Below, piece after piece: positions 8,792 through 17,700 of a DNA stretch of 64,000 bases. Source of the stretch: Hyphomicrobiales bacterium (GTDB lineage: Bacteria > Pseudomonadota > Alphaproteobacteria > Rhizobiales > Rhizobiaceae); NCBI GenBank assembly GCA_900470285.1, contig UCAG01000016.1:124001-188000 (forward strand). Direction: 5' to 3'. The notes below the pieces were generated by a model. It saw only the letters and a program-made list of their open reading frames with translations, was not told where the DNA came from and ran no database searches. Every line of letters starts with the position of its first letter. Position 1 is the stretch's first letter. Position numbers and translations under genes: made by a program.

Positions 8792-8847
8792 TAATTGCAA
8801 AGGCTACCGATACCGGTCTGACCTGCAAGGGTGGGTATTTTGCAATT
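8792..8847. other. Possible structured element with a 10-bp closing stem
   Basis: TAATTGCAAA and TTTGCAATTA are perfect inverted repeats around a 36-base loop. The loop itself has short complementary pieces (ATACC and GGGTAT). No T-run follows. It could be a small RNA, a leader structure or chance. Confidence 0.3.
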
Positions 8848-9103
8848 AGTTCTGATTTATAGCGGAAAACTAACCTCAGGCTCTTGAGTCTGCCTGCAAC
8901 TTGCGTGAATTATGCGGCTTTACGGCATCGCATTTTCATGGTGAAGCAGATACGGTGCCGCAACCCGGTTGTTTGCAGTGCTGTATCATTTGTTTCTGCC
9001 AAAAGCAGAGCCGGAACAAAAGATGCAGTCCGGTGATAATGGTCAGACTGTTACACCTTGCTGTCATATTTAAGCAGTACCGTGCGCTGAAAGGTTCTGG
9101 CGG

Positions 9104-9574
9104 ATGCGTCTTCATTCTACCTTGTTCTATTGTCTGGCTTTTGTTTCAGTCACATTGATTTCTGTCGTTTTTTCCGCGCCTGAAGCCCGTGCCGATTTTC
9201 GCGTTTGTAATTCGACGCAAAACCTTGTCGGTGTCGCAATCGGCTATCGTGCCAAGAGCGGATGGATCACAGAAGGCTGGTGGCATATTAACGGATCAAG
9301 TTGCAAGACCCTGATCGAAGGCCCGCTGACCTCCCGCTATTACTATGTTTATGCTGAAGATTCAGAGGGCGGTGGCCGCTGGGACGGCAAGGTCAATATG
9401 TGTGTGGCTGAAAACGAATTCAAAATTAACGGCGTGAATGACTGTTTTGCCCGCGGTTATCAGCGCTCCGGTTTTCAGGAATATGATACGGGCGAACAAT
9501 CAAGCTGGATGGTGCAGCTGACTGATGATGCACCTGCCGGCAATGCCACAGTGACAGGAACCAATCACCAATGA
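9104..9574 (+). CDS. Exported DUF1036 protein
   Basis: 156 residues. The signal peptide has a hydrophobic core at about residues 6-24 and likely cleavage after ARA (about residue 30), so it is periplasmic or secreted. The mature part begins DFRVCNST and carries the conserved DUF1036 features: IGYRAKSGWITEGWW, SCKTLIEGPL and RYYYVYA, plus several Cys that could form disulphides. Function unknown. The last codons overlap the pykA start (ATGA), so the two are translationally coupled, an arrangement usual in Rhizobiales. Start ATG 9104 has an AAGG-containing site about 12 bases upstream. Confidence 0.87.
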   Translation: MRLHSTLFYCLAFVSVTLISVVFSAPEARADFRVCNSTQNLVGVAIGYRAKSGWITEGWWHINGSSCKTLIEGPLTSRYYYVYAEDSEGGGRWDGKVNMCVAENEFKINGVNDCFARGYQRSGFQEYDTGEQSSWMVQLTDDAPAGNATVTGTNHQ

Positions 9575-11007
9575 GACGTGCGCGTAAGGTAAAGATCCTC
9601 GCAACACTTGGGCCCGCATCTTCGGATGAAGCGGTTATTGAAAAATTATTCGCGGCCGGTGCCGATGTCTTCCGCATCAATATGAGCCATGCTGATCACG
9701 ATCTGATGCGCGAGCTGGTGCGCCGCATCCGCAATGTAGAGCATAAGCTCGGACGGCCGATCGGTATCCTCGCAGATTTGCAGGGACCGAAGCTTCGTGT
9801 CGGCAAATTCAAAGACGGCAAAGTTGAACTCACACCGGGTCAGATTTTCACGCTTGATGATGATGAAACACTGGGTGATGAAAACCGTGTTTTCCTGCCG
9901 CATCCGGAAATTCTGCAGGCCGTACAAGCCGGTGACCGCCTGCTGATCGATGATGGCCGTTTGGCTTTGCAGGCCGAAGCGACAGACGGTAAATCCATTC
10001 GCTGTAAAGTAATCTCCGGTACAAAAATCTCTGACCGCAAAGGCGTAAGCCTGCCGGATACGACTTTGCCGGTTGGCGCCTTGACTGAAAAAGACCGCCG
10101 CGATCTTGATGCCGTACTGCTTGAAGATATTGACTGGGTAGCGCTGTCTTTTATTCAGCGTCCGGAAGATCTGGCGGAAGTGCGCAAGATTGCGCGTGGC
10201 CGTGTTGCCCTGATGTCCAAGATTGAAAAACCACAGGCTGTAACCCGTCTCGATGAGATCATCGAATTGTCGGATGCGCTGATGGTTGCCCGTGGCGATC
10301 TGGGTGTGGAAATGCCTCTGGAAAGTGTTCCGGGTATTCAGAAACAGATCGTGCGCGCCTGCCGCAAAGCCGGTAAGCCGGTCGTTGTTGCGACCCAGAT
10401 GCTGGAATCCATGATCTCTGCTCCGGTGCCAACCCGTGCGGAAGTCTCCGACGTGGCGACCGCTGTATTTGACGGTGCGGATGCGGTGATGCTGTCTGCG
10501 GAATCCGCCGCCGGTGATTATCCGGTTGAAGCGGTTGCAACCATGGCGCGGATTGCGGAGAAAGTGGAACGCGATCCGAACTATCCGTCCATCGTCAACA
10601 ATCAACGTTCCGAACCGGAAGCAACCGGTGCGGATGCAGTATCGCTGGCAGCCCGCCAGATTGCCACCACGCTGAACCTTTCGGCGATCATCTGCTACAC
10701 TTCATCGGGCACCACAGGTCTCAGAGCGTCGCGTGAGCGGCCGCTGACACCGATTATTGCCCTGTCTCCGGTCGTTGAGACAGCACGCCGCCTGTCGATC
10801 GTCTGGGGGCTGCATTGCGTAGTCACTGAAGACGCGCGCGATCTGGATGATGTGGTCAACCGCGCCTGTCATATTGCCTATCGGGAAGAGTTCGCCAAAC
10901 CGGGTGATCGTGTGATTATCACTGTCGGTGTACCGCTCAGAACCCCTGGCAACACCAATATGCTGCGTATTGCTTATATCGGCATGGACGGCCTGACAGG
11001 GATCTGA
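9571..11007 (+). CDS. pykA: Pyruvate kinase
   Basis: 478 residues, normal for bacterial pyruvate kinase. It makes ATP and pyruvate from phosphoenolpyruvate and ADP in lower glycolysis. Seen are the N-terminal KILATLGPAS, FRINMSHA, the catalytic Lys region MSKIEKPQA and the signature VARGDLGVEMP with metal-binding residues. ATQMLESM and the C-terminal regulatory domain follow. The start overlaps the DUF1036 stop by four bases. A strong terminator follows. Confidence 0.96.
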   Translation: MRRARKVKILATLGPASSDEAVIEKLFAAGADVFRINMSHADHDLMRELVRRIRNVEHKLGRPIGILADLQGPKLRVGKFKDGKVELTPGQIFTLDDDETLGDENRVFLPHPEILQAVQAGDRLLIDDGRLALQAEATDGKSIRCKVISGTKISDRKGVSLPDTTLPVGALTEKDRRDLDAVLLEDIDWVALSFIQRPEDLAEVRKIARGRVALMSKIEKPQAVTRLDEIIELSDALMVARGDLGVEMPLESVPGIQKQIVRACRKAGKPVVVATQMLESMISAPVPTRAEVSDVATAVFDGADAVMLSAESAAGDYPVEAVATMARIAEKVERDPNYPSIVNNQRSEPEATGADAVSLAARQIATTLNLSAIICYTSSGTTGLRASRERPLTPIIALSPVVETARRLSIVWGLHCVVTEDARDLDDVVNRACHIAYREEFAKPGDRVIITVGVPLRTPGNTNMLRIAYIGMDGLTGI

Positions 11008-11023
11008 TAATCAGCCTCACATG

Positions 11024-11053
11024 ATAAAAGCCCGCTTTAAAGCGGGCTTTTTT
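11024..11053 (+). terminator. Terminator of pykA
   Basis: AAAAGCCCGCTTTAAAGCGGGCTTTTTTATT: a GC-rich stem followed by six T, 17 bases after the stop. Confidence 0.92.
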
Positions 11054-11074
11054 ATTGGCACATCAAGCCATGCT

Positions 11075-11179
11075 TATAGCATGTCGCAGCTAAATGGATT
11101 CATGCAGCGTTCGCGTACATGCACAAATAATAAAATCCAGAGCGCGCAATGGATTTCATTAAACGCGGCACGCTTTAGG
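11075..11179 (+). repeat. Dispersed palindromic repeat, family 1, copy B
   Basis: Starts ATAGCATGTCGCAG and ends ATTAAACGCGGCACGCTTTAGG, the same framework as copies A and C. The rpoH2 stop codon (TAA, 11175-11177 on the minus strand) lies inside its right end, so the repeat forms the 3' end of that gene. Confidence 0.8.
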
Positions 11180-12080
11180 CGTGATAAGCAGCAATGCCAT
11201 TCTGGGAGAGCAATGCGGCCCGCAATTTTTCCAAAGCCCGGTTTTCAATCTGGCGTACACGCTCTTTAGAAATACCGAGTTTCTCTCCCAGCATTTCCAG
11301 TGTTACGGCATCATCTTTCAAACGACGCTCGCGGATAATGCGCAATTCACGATCATTCAGCACGGATAATGCCTGTTTCAGCCAGCTGACACGTCGTTCG
11401 CTGTCGATCATATTCTCAACGATTTCATCCTGCAGCGGCTGATCATCAACCAGAAAATCAATCTTCTCTGCACTGTTACTGTCATCCGGCGAAACAGTCA
11501 TGCTTAAAGAACTGTCGGGGCCCGATAATCTGGAATCCATAAGCTCCACGTCTTTTTCAGACACGCCGAGCTGATTGGAAATACGGGTATATAATTCGCG
11601 TTTTGACAAGGTCTCATTGCTCTGCACCAGTTTGGCACGCAAGCGGCGCAAATTGAAAAACAAAGCTTTCTGCGTTGAACTTGTACCACCGCGCACAATG
11701 GACCAGTTGCGCAGAATATAATCTTGTATTGATGCTCTGATCCACCAGATCGCATAGGTGGAAAAACGCACATCACGCTCCGGCTCAAAGCGGAAGGCAG
11801 CTTCCATAAGCCCGACCGTCCCTTCCTGTATGAGATCAGCCATGGGAAGATCAAATTTACGGAAACGTCCGGCGGTGGAAATCACCAATCGCATATGAGA
11901 TGAGGTAATTTCATCCAGTGCATGCTGATCGCCCTGCTCTTTCCAGCGCTGAACAAGTGCCTGCTCCTGTTCCCGTTCAAGATAAGGAGCAGCCATGGCA
12001 CTGCGAATAAGATTTCGTGAGGATACAAAAGAGACGGTACGTTTCGTAACTTCGGTGGAGGAGGACGCTACAGGCTTCAT
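11175..12080 (-). CDS. rpoH2: RNA polymerase sigma-32 family factor RpoH2
   Basis: About 301 residues of the heat-shock sigma family. It shows region 2 (RFRKFDLPMADLIQEGTVGLMEA and FSTYAIWWIRASIQDYI), the RpoH box (QKALFFNLR) and region 4 with ELRIIRERRL and a C-terminal helix-turn-helix (LGISKERVRQIENRAL). Rhizobiales carry RpoH1 and RpoH2. The EcfG-type promoter upstream points to RpoH2, which belongs to the general stress and oxidative response. The start is set at ATG 12078-12080 because GGAGA lies 5 bases upstream; an ATG four codons earlier lacks this. The stop codon lies in a dispersed repeat. Confidence 0.9.
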   Translation of the reverse strand: MKPVASSSTEVTKRTVSFVSSRNLIRSAMAAPYLEREQEQALVQRWKEQGDQHALDEITSSHMRLVISTAGRFRKFDLPMADLIQEGTVGLMEAAFRFEPERDVRFSTYAIWWIRASIQDYILRNWSIVRGGTSSTQKALFFNLRRLRAKLVQSNETLSKRELYTRISNQLGVSEKDVELMDSRLSGPDSSLSMTVSPDDSNSAEKIDFLVDDQPLQDEIVENMIDSERRVSWLKQALSVLNDRELRIIRERRLKDDAVTLEMLGEKLGISKERVRQIENRALEKLRAALLSQNGIAAYHA

Positions 12081-12147
12081 TTCAATCTCCATAACGAAAA
12101 TATCAACGCAACCTGCTTATGAGGATCACGTTATCCGCTAGGAGTTA

Positions 12148-12172
12148 AACGCATCAATGGAAGGCCGGTTCC
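12148..12172 (-). promoter_or_regulatory. EcfG-type general stress promoter of rpoH2
   Basis: On the minus strand, GGAAC (12168-12172), a 16-base spacer and CGTT (12148-12151) match the EcfG/RpoE2 consensus. It lies about 68 bases before the rpoH2 start. In Sinorhizobium, rpoH2 is controlled by RpoE2 through such a site. Confidence 0.8.
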
Positions 12173-12301
12173 TTCATCTTCTGCTAATTTTATGATTTTT
12201 TTGAACAGAGAGCTTGAAAAACATTTCTTGTGCTCCAGCACATGCTTCAGAACAGATACATGCTGCGCAATCATTGGCGCGAAGCGAAGGTATATACATA
12301 A

Positions 12302-12345
12302 AACAATAATGCCGTTCTGAATGAACAGAACGGCATTATTGTTAT
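12302..12345 (-). terminator. Terminator of carD with an unusually long perfect stem
   Basis: AACAATAATGCCGTTCTG and CAGAACGGCATTATTGTT pair perfectly over 18 bp around a 5-base loop. On the minus strand TTGTTTTAT follows. It lies about 35 bases after the carD stop. Confidence 0.82.
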
Positions 12346-12377
12346 AAAGATTATGTTTCAGCCTGAGTGGCGCAAAC

Positions 12378-12956
12378 TTACGCGGCTTCGGCTTCATCAT
12401 CCTCAACTTCAGCTTCATCAGCTTTAGCACCGCGCTTCGGTCCTTTAGCCAGATTAGCTTCAATGAGGCGTACAGATTCTGTATCAGACAGCTTATTTAC
12501 AGCTGCAACTTCACGCGCCATACGATCCAGAGCTGCTTCATAAAGCTGACGCTCGGAGTAAGACTGTTCCGGCTGATTTTCTGCACGGAAAAGATCGCGC
12601 ACAACTTCTGCAATGGAAATCAGATCACCGGAATTGATCTTTGCATCATATTCCTGAGCCCGGCGCGACCACATGGTGCGCTTGATACGGGCACGGCCCT
12701 GCAAGACTTTCAAGGCGCGCTCTACGAAATCACCTTCTGACAATTTACGCATACCAATGGTAGCTGCTTTCGCCACCGGCACTTTAAGGCGCATCTTATC
12801 TTTATCGAAATCAATAACAAAAAGTTCAAGCTTCATGCCTGCAACTTCCTGCTCTTCGATTGCAACGATCTGCCCCACACCATGCGACGGATACACAATA
12901 GACTCACCCGTCTTGAAACCCTGACGGACGGCGGCCTTCTTCTGCTGGGATGACAT
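12378..12956 (-). CDS. CarD/CdnL-family RNA polymerase-binding regulator
   Basis: About 192 residues. CarD/CdnL proteins bind the RNA polymerase beta subunit and stabilise open complexes at promoters such as those of rRNA genes. The N-terminal polymerase-interaction domain is visible (GESIVYPSHGVGQIVAIEEQEV, then DKMRLKVPVAKA). A helical DNA-binding C-terminal part (MWSRRAQEYDAKINSGDL) and an acidic tail follow. The start is set at ATG 12954-12956, where the family sequence begins; GGGAG lies about 10 bases upstream. Longer upstream reading adds unrelated residues. It lies in the usual Rhizobiales fdxA-carD order. Confidence 0.92.
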   Translation of the reverse strand: MSSQQKKAAVRQGFKTGESIVYPSHGVGQIVAIEEQEVAGMKLELFVIDFDKDKMRLKVPVAKAATIGMRKLSEGDFVERALKVLQGRARIKRTMWSRRAQEYDAKINSGDLISIAEVVRDLFRAENQPEQSYSERQLYEAALDRMAREVAAVNKLSDTESVRLIEANLAKGPKRGAKADEAEVEDDEAEAA

Positions 12957-13393
12957 ACGCTTCAATACTCCCTGTAGTGTCCGGCACCTGGAGCGCCGGT
13001 TTACACGCGGTGATACAATCAGTCCTGCAACCGGCCCCGCGGGAAACGGAACAGGCATAACAGCTGATTAAAACAAGTGCCGAAACAGAATGTAAAAGGG
13101 ATGCTGAGGCAAAACTTAAGCAAAAAAAATCACAGGGTAAACGGTGGGAGCAAAATTTAAAAACAAACTTGCCCCGGCACTATTTCAGCCTGTAATTTAT
13201 ATCAGCCTTTCAGTGAATACCTTTAGCCGCCACGAAATGACGCCTGCTCATCGACATTAACGTGGACACTAACACAAAAAACCGGCAGAATCAACAAAAT
13301 GCCGTCACAAGCCGCCTGACCGGGCGTTTTGTGTTAATAAACCGTTAATTGACAGGGCTGATCCTGTGGTTATCCCGGCATATCAGCGGAGAA

Positions 13394-13732
13394 TCAATCG
13401 CCTTCGCCAGGCTCTGCCGAGAAGAACTGCTCAAGCTTATTGGCGACGCCATCCATTTCAACGGCTTCCGGCATTTGATCTTTTTTAACGGTGAGATTTG
13501 GCCATTTCGCTGAATATTCAGAATTTAGCTCAATCCATTTATCAAGACCTGGCTCTGTATCCGGACGGATCGCTTCAGCAGGACATTCCGGCTCACACAC
13601 GCCGCAGTCAATACACTCATCAGGATTGATGACGAGCATATTCTCGCCTTCATAGAAACAATCGACAGGGCAGACCTCCACGCAATCCGTATATTTGCAA
13701 CGAATGCAGTTATCGGTCACGACATAAGTCAT
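13394..13732 (-). CDS. fdxA: Seven-iron ferredoxin FdxA
   Basis: 112 residues. A low-potential electron carrier with one 3Fe-4S and one 4Fe-4S cluster. The Cys pattern [21 protein letters not shown] and [12 protein letters not shown] is that of FdxA ferredoxins. A C-terminal extension of about 50 residues, typical of the proteobacterial FdxA group, follows. The start is set at ATG 13730-13732 (MTYVVTDNC), with GGGAG 8 bases upstream. Partner enzymes are not evident here. A 437-base gap separates it from carD. Confidence 0.94.
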   Translation of the reverse strand: MTYVVTDNCIRCKYTDCVEVCPVDCFYEGENMLVINPDECIDCGVCEPECPAEAIRPDTEPGLDKWIELNSEYSAKWPNLTVKKDQMPEAVEMDGVANKLEQFFSAEPGEGD

Positions 13733-14218
13733 TGTCGAACTCCCAGAGCTTTGAACTGCCACACATAATCTGTGGCCAAAATTACAATCATATCATTTGG
13801 CATAATGCTCGGCAGAGCGTCAGGATAACTGACTGATACTGCCATCCGGCCTGCGAAACCGGAATGCCGTTTTTCAGCAACTGCGCTATATCAAATACGG
13901 CAGAAAACCTGTCTGTCAGGTAAAGGCTTTAGTCGCAGCTTGCAAGGGGGTTTTCCCTCAGCCGCGACGCTCCGCCGCAAAAAAGAACCACATTCTGCAT
14001 CACTGTATTTTCTGAAAAACTGCGTTCCCGCTGGCTTTTAACAAAGCACAATCCTTCCGCCGGATCATTCTTCATTCAGGACAGAAAACAAGCCAACACG
14101 AAGATTTGAAAGAACAGTCAAGCCCGACTCAGTATCTCAAGCATAGTTCAGCTTCCGGAAACACCGGAGAGACTACTAAACCATACCCGAAATGCGACTC
14201 ACATCAGCCCAACCGGCC
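13733..14218. other. Gene-free stretch upstream of fdxA
   Basis: About 490 bases with stop codons in all frames and no convincing small gene, RNA or strong hairpin. It must hold the fdxA promoter. A family 1 repeat follows on its right. Confidence 0.5.
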
Positions 14219-14325
14219 AGAGCATGTTTGGCTCAAATGGACTCATTTAGCATTCACAAACATGCGGCAATGAAAAGAATTGAGACGCGAGCGCTATGCG
14301 TAAGATTAAACGCGACACGCTCCGG
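14219..14325 (+). repeat. Dispersed palindromic repeat, family 1, copy C
   Basis: Starts AGAGCATGTTTGGCTCAAATGG and ends ATTAAACGCGACACGCTCCGG, closely matching copy A at both ends. Its right end is one base from the stop codon of the S4 gene. Confidence 0.82.
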
Positions 14326-14326
14326 C

Positions 14327-14731
14327 TCAAAGGTCGTCAAAACCGGAACCACCTTGTTTCAGCCGTTCCGTTGCCCTGCGGTCGCGTTTTGTCGGACGGC
14401 CGGAGCCGGCATCCCGCCTTTCGCCAACAGCAGCCATCTGCTCTTCGGTCTTTTCAGTTGGCGGTGTCAGATCTTCATAGAGCAATTGCGCTTCAGGAAA
14501 AGAGCCGCGACGCTCTCCGAGTTCGCGCACTTTATAAATCAATATGCGGCGATCCAGTGTGACCGTCACCACATCTCCGATTTTAATACCGTGAGATGCC
14601 TGATCTATTTTATCGCGGTTAACACGAACACGCCCGCCGGCAGCCAGTTTTGCCGCGAGCGAGCGTGATTTAACGACGCGGGTGAAAAACAACCATTTAT
14701 CAATGCGTTGTTTTAAAGCACCCGTATTCAT
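14327..14731 (-). CDS. S4-domain RNA-binding protein (HslR/Hsp15-like)
   Basis: 134 residues. An N-terminal S4 RNA-binding domain (about residues 8-75: QRIDKWLFFTRVVKSRSLA, then AAGGRVRVN and GIKIGDVVTVTL) is followed by a basic tail rich in Arg/Lys. Hsp15-like proteins bind stalled 50S subunits carrying peptidyl-tRNA. It starts 4 bases after the helicase stop, so the two are one operon, suggesting a shared RNA-related role. The stop codon abuts a dispersed repeat. Confidence 0.88.
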   Translation of the reverse strand: MNTGALKQRIDKWLFFTRVVKSRSLAAKLAAGGRVRVNRDKIDQASHGIKIGDVVTVTLDRRILIYKVRELGERRGSFPEAQLLYEDLTPPTEKTEEQMAAVGERRDAGSGRPTKRDRRATERLKQGGSGFDDL

Positions 14732-14735
14732 GCGC

Positions 14736-17700
14736 TTATTTCTTCAACTGCTCTTTCAGAGCAAGCAGCTTGGCGAATGGTGAATCAGGATCAATCTGCA
14801 CTGGGCGCTCATTGCGCTCAACGCGTTTCTGATCCTGAGCATGATCCCGCTTGCCATGACGCGGCTTGCTGTGATGTTCATTCCGGCCGGATTTCTGCTC
14901 ACCGTTGCGGAAATCAACCCGTGCGGCTTTTTCAAACCGTTTGCTGCGACCTTCACGGTTCTGATTGTCACCCGCATTGTCTTTAGCTGTATCGGCCGGT
15001 GCACCGTCTTTAGCAGGCGCACGACGATTACCCTGAGGACGGTTGCGGTTCTGCTCGCGTCCCTTGCCCTGCTCGCGGCTGCGGTTGTCATGACGACCCG
15101 GACGCCACAGCAGAACCATTTTCACTGGCTCTTCTGCAACTGCAGCATCGGTAGCTTCAGCCACTTCTGCAACCGGTACTTCAGCTTCTTCCGTCTTCAC
15201 GATTTCTGCCACAGCTTCCGGCTGTTCTTCAGTTTCTGCGGCAGCTTCCGTTACAGTTTCGCCTGCCTGTTTGGCAGCGTCAGCTTCAGCAAAAGCATCC
15301 AGCTCTGCAAGCTTGGCAGCAACAGCCGGTGCTTCCATCGCTTCATGACGGTAGCCAAGGCTTTTCAGCACTTCTTCCATGTCTTCCGGCGTCGCACCGA
15401 GAATAGACATCATCGACGGCGTTACCATAAAGCGTGCGCCGTCATAGGCACCTTCAGCGCGCAGACCTGCACCCGGACGCCAGGCCAGAGCCGGGCGGAT
15501 CAGATCGGCCAGACGTTCCAGAATGTCAAAACGCACTGCACGGCGGCCAAGTACACGATAACCGGCCAATGTATAGAATACCGGATCAAAATCCGGCTCA
15601 ACCACAACCGATGTACGGCCGGCAGCCAGAACATGGACCACATCGCCGTAACCGGCGCGTTCACGACCATCATTGCTCAGCGCCCAGAGCAATGTCATCA
15701 GACCTGCCGGAGCCGGTTTCAGCAATGCAGGGATAAATACATGATAGGCACCGAAGCGTACGCCGAAACGACGCAGAGCTGCACGGGAATCCTGATCGAG
15801 ACCACGGATTTCCTCAGCAATGTCACGACGCTGGATAACACCGAAGCTCTCAACCAGACGGAAAGCCAGACCACGGGTCATGCCGGTCAGGGCATCAGCC
15901 TCGGTCAGATCGTGCAATGGCTTGAGAACGGTCTCAATATGATGAGCGACAAAGCGGTCAATACGGCTCTGTACTTTCTCACGGGAAGCACCTGTCAGCT
16001 GCTCGTCAGCCAGCAAAACGCTGCGCGGGCGCATCACGCTGTCACCGGCAACCAGAGTTGCAACCGGAGCGCCGACCCAGCGCAGAATACCATCCGAGCC
16101 AAGGGCGAAATCGCCATTGGCCGCAGCAGAGAAGCGCTCTGCACGACGGTCATATTCAGCGGCCAGCGCTTTTTGTGCAGCCCCCTTTACCGCTTTCGCG
16201 TCCGGCCCTTCGGCCTTGACGTCGGCGGTAAATCGGAATCCTTCCAACTGCCCGACATTGTGGTCTTCGACAAGGACATCCCCTGTCGGGCTAATTTCTG
16301 CTTCTAGCATGGCATTCTCTCTCAGGCGCTTCATAAGCACGCTTGTCCTGCGGTCTACAAAGCGTTTCGTCAACCGTTCATGCAGCGCGTCGGACAATCT
16401 GTCCTCAATTTCGCGCGTCTTTTCTTGCCAATGTATCGGATCTGCCAGCCAGCCTGGCCGATGCGACACAAAAGTCCATGTGCGAATTTGTGCAATACGG
16501 TGAGATAGAGTGTCGATCTCACCATCAGTCCTGTCGGACCGATGCACCTGCTCGCTCATATAGTCTTCATCCACAAAACCTTTGCGGATGATATCCTTAT
16601 AGATTGCGGCAATAATATCGGCATGTTGTGCCGGCGCAATCCTTCTATAGTCGGGAAGCGCACAGGCATCCCACAAAATTTCCACACGCTTGGGCGTAGC
16701 CGCAAGCCGCATAATGTTTTCATCATGCGCCAGATTTTCAAGCGCCTGCATGTCAACCGCAGGCAGTGCCCGTGTCAACCCTTCCAATGGGGCAGAACGG
16801 TCGAGAGACTGCTTCAAAGCGCGCACAGATGAAAAATCAAACTGAGCCGTGCGCCATTGCAACACTTTAACCGCGTCGAAATTATGTGATTCTATCCGCT
16901 CGACAAGATCTTTATCAAACGGATCAACCTGACCGGTGACGCCGAATGTACCGTCGCGCAGGTGACGACCCGCACGACCGGCAATCTGCCCGAGCTCGCC
17001 GGGGTTCAGATCACGATACTGAAATCCGTCAAATTTACTCGCCTGTGCAAAGGCCACATGGTCAACATCAAGGTTAAGTCCCATGCCGATCGCATCGGTC
17101 GCGACCAGAAAATCCACATCACCGGACTGATAAAGTTCCACCTGTGCATTGCGGGTACGCGGGCTCAAAGCACCCATGACCACGGCCGCACCACCGCGCT
17201 GACGGCGGATCAGTTCGGCAATCGCATAGACTTCATCAGCAGAGAAAGCGACAATGGCACTGCGGCGCGGCAGGCGGGTGATCTTTTTCGAACCTGCATA
17301 AGCCAGATGCGACAGACGCGGGCGGGTAATAATATTGATACCGCGCAGCAGTTTTTCGAGAATAGGCCGCATTGTTGCTGCACCCAGCAGCAAGGTTTCC
17401 TGCCGGCCGCGCAAATGTAAAAGACGATCTGTGAAAATATGGCCACGTTCCAGATCGGCAGCCAGCTGTATTTCATCAATGGCAACGAAAGCTGCATTGG
17501 TCTGGCGCGGCAGAGCTTCAACTGTACATACGGAATATTTCGCACCGGCCGGAATGATTTTTTCTTCGCCTGTGACCAGCGCCACTTTTTCAGGGCCGAC
17601 TTTGGTAACCAGCTTATTATAGACTTCACGCGCCAGCAGACGCAGCGGCAGACCAATGATCCCGCTCTCATGCGCGAGCATACGCTCCAGCGCCAGATGA

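Larger units (their letters stand above)
8491..9103. other. Gene-free stretch with a chimeric repeat and a hairpin
   Basis: No convincing coding sequence. It holds the mixed repeat at 8595-8655 and a 10-bp-stem hairpin at 8792-8847, and leads into the DUF1036 gene. No clear promoter was identified. Confidence 0.5.

Noticed and set aside
8901-9158. Plus-strand frame of 85 codons before the DUF1036 gene
   Set aside because: It overlaps the DUF1036 signal peptide in another frame, has no ribosome-binding site and shows no recognisable sequence.
12131-12463. Minus-strand frame of 110 codons overlapping the end of carD
   Set aside because: Its first part is carD read in another frame and the rest runs through the carD terminator.
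14841-16307. Open frame of 488 codons opposite the Suv3-like helicase gene
   Set aside because: It is antisense to a clear helicase. Its composition (Ser/Cys/His-rich) is typical of a codon-bias shadow.
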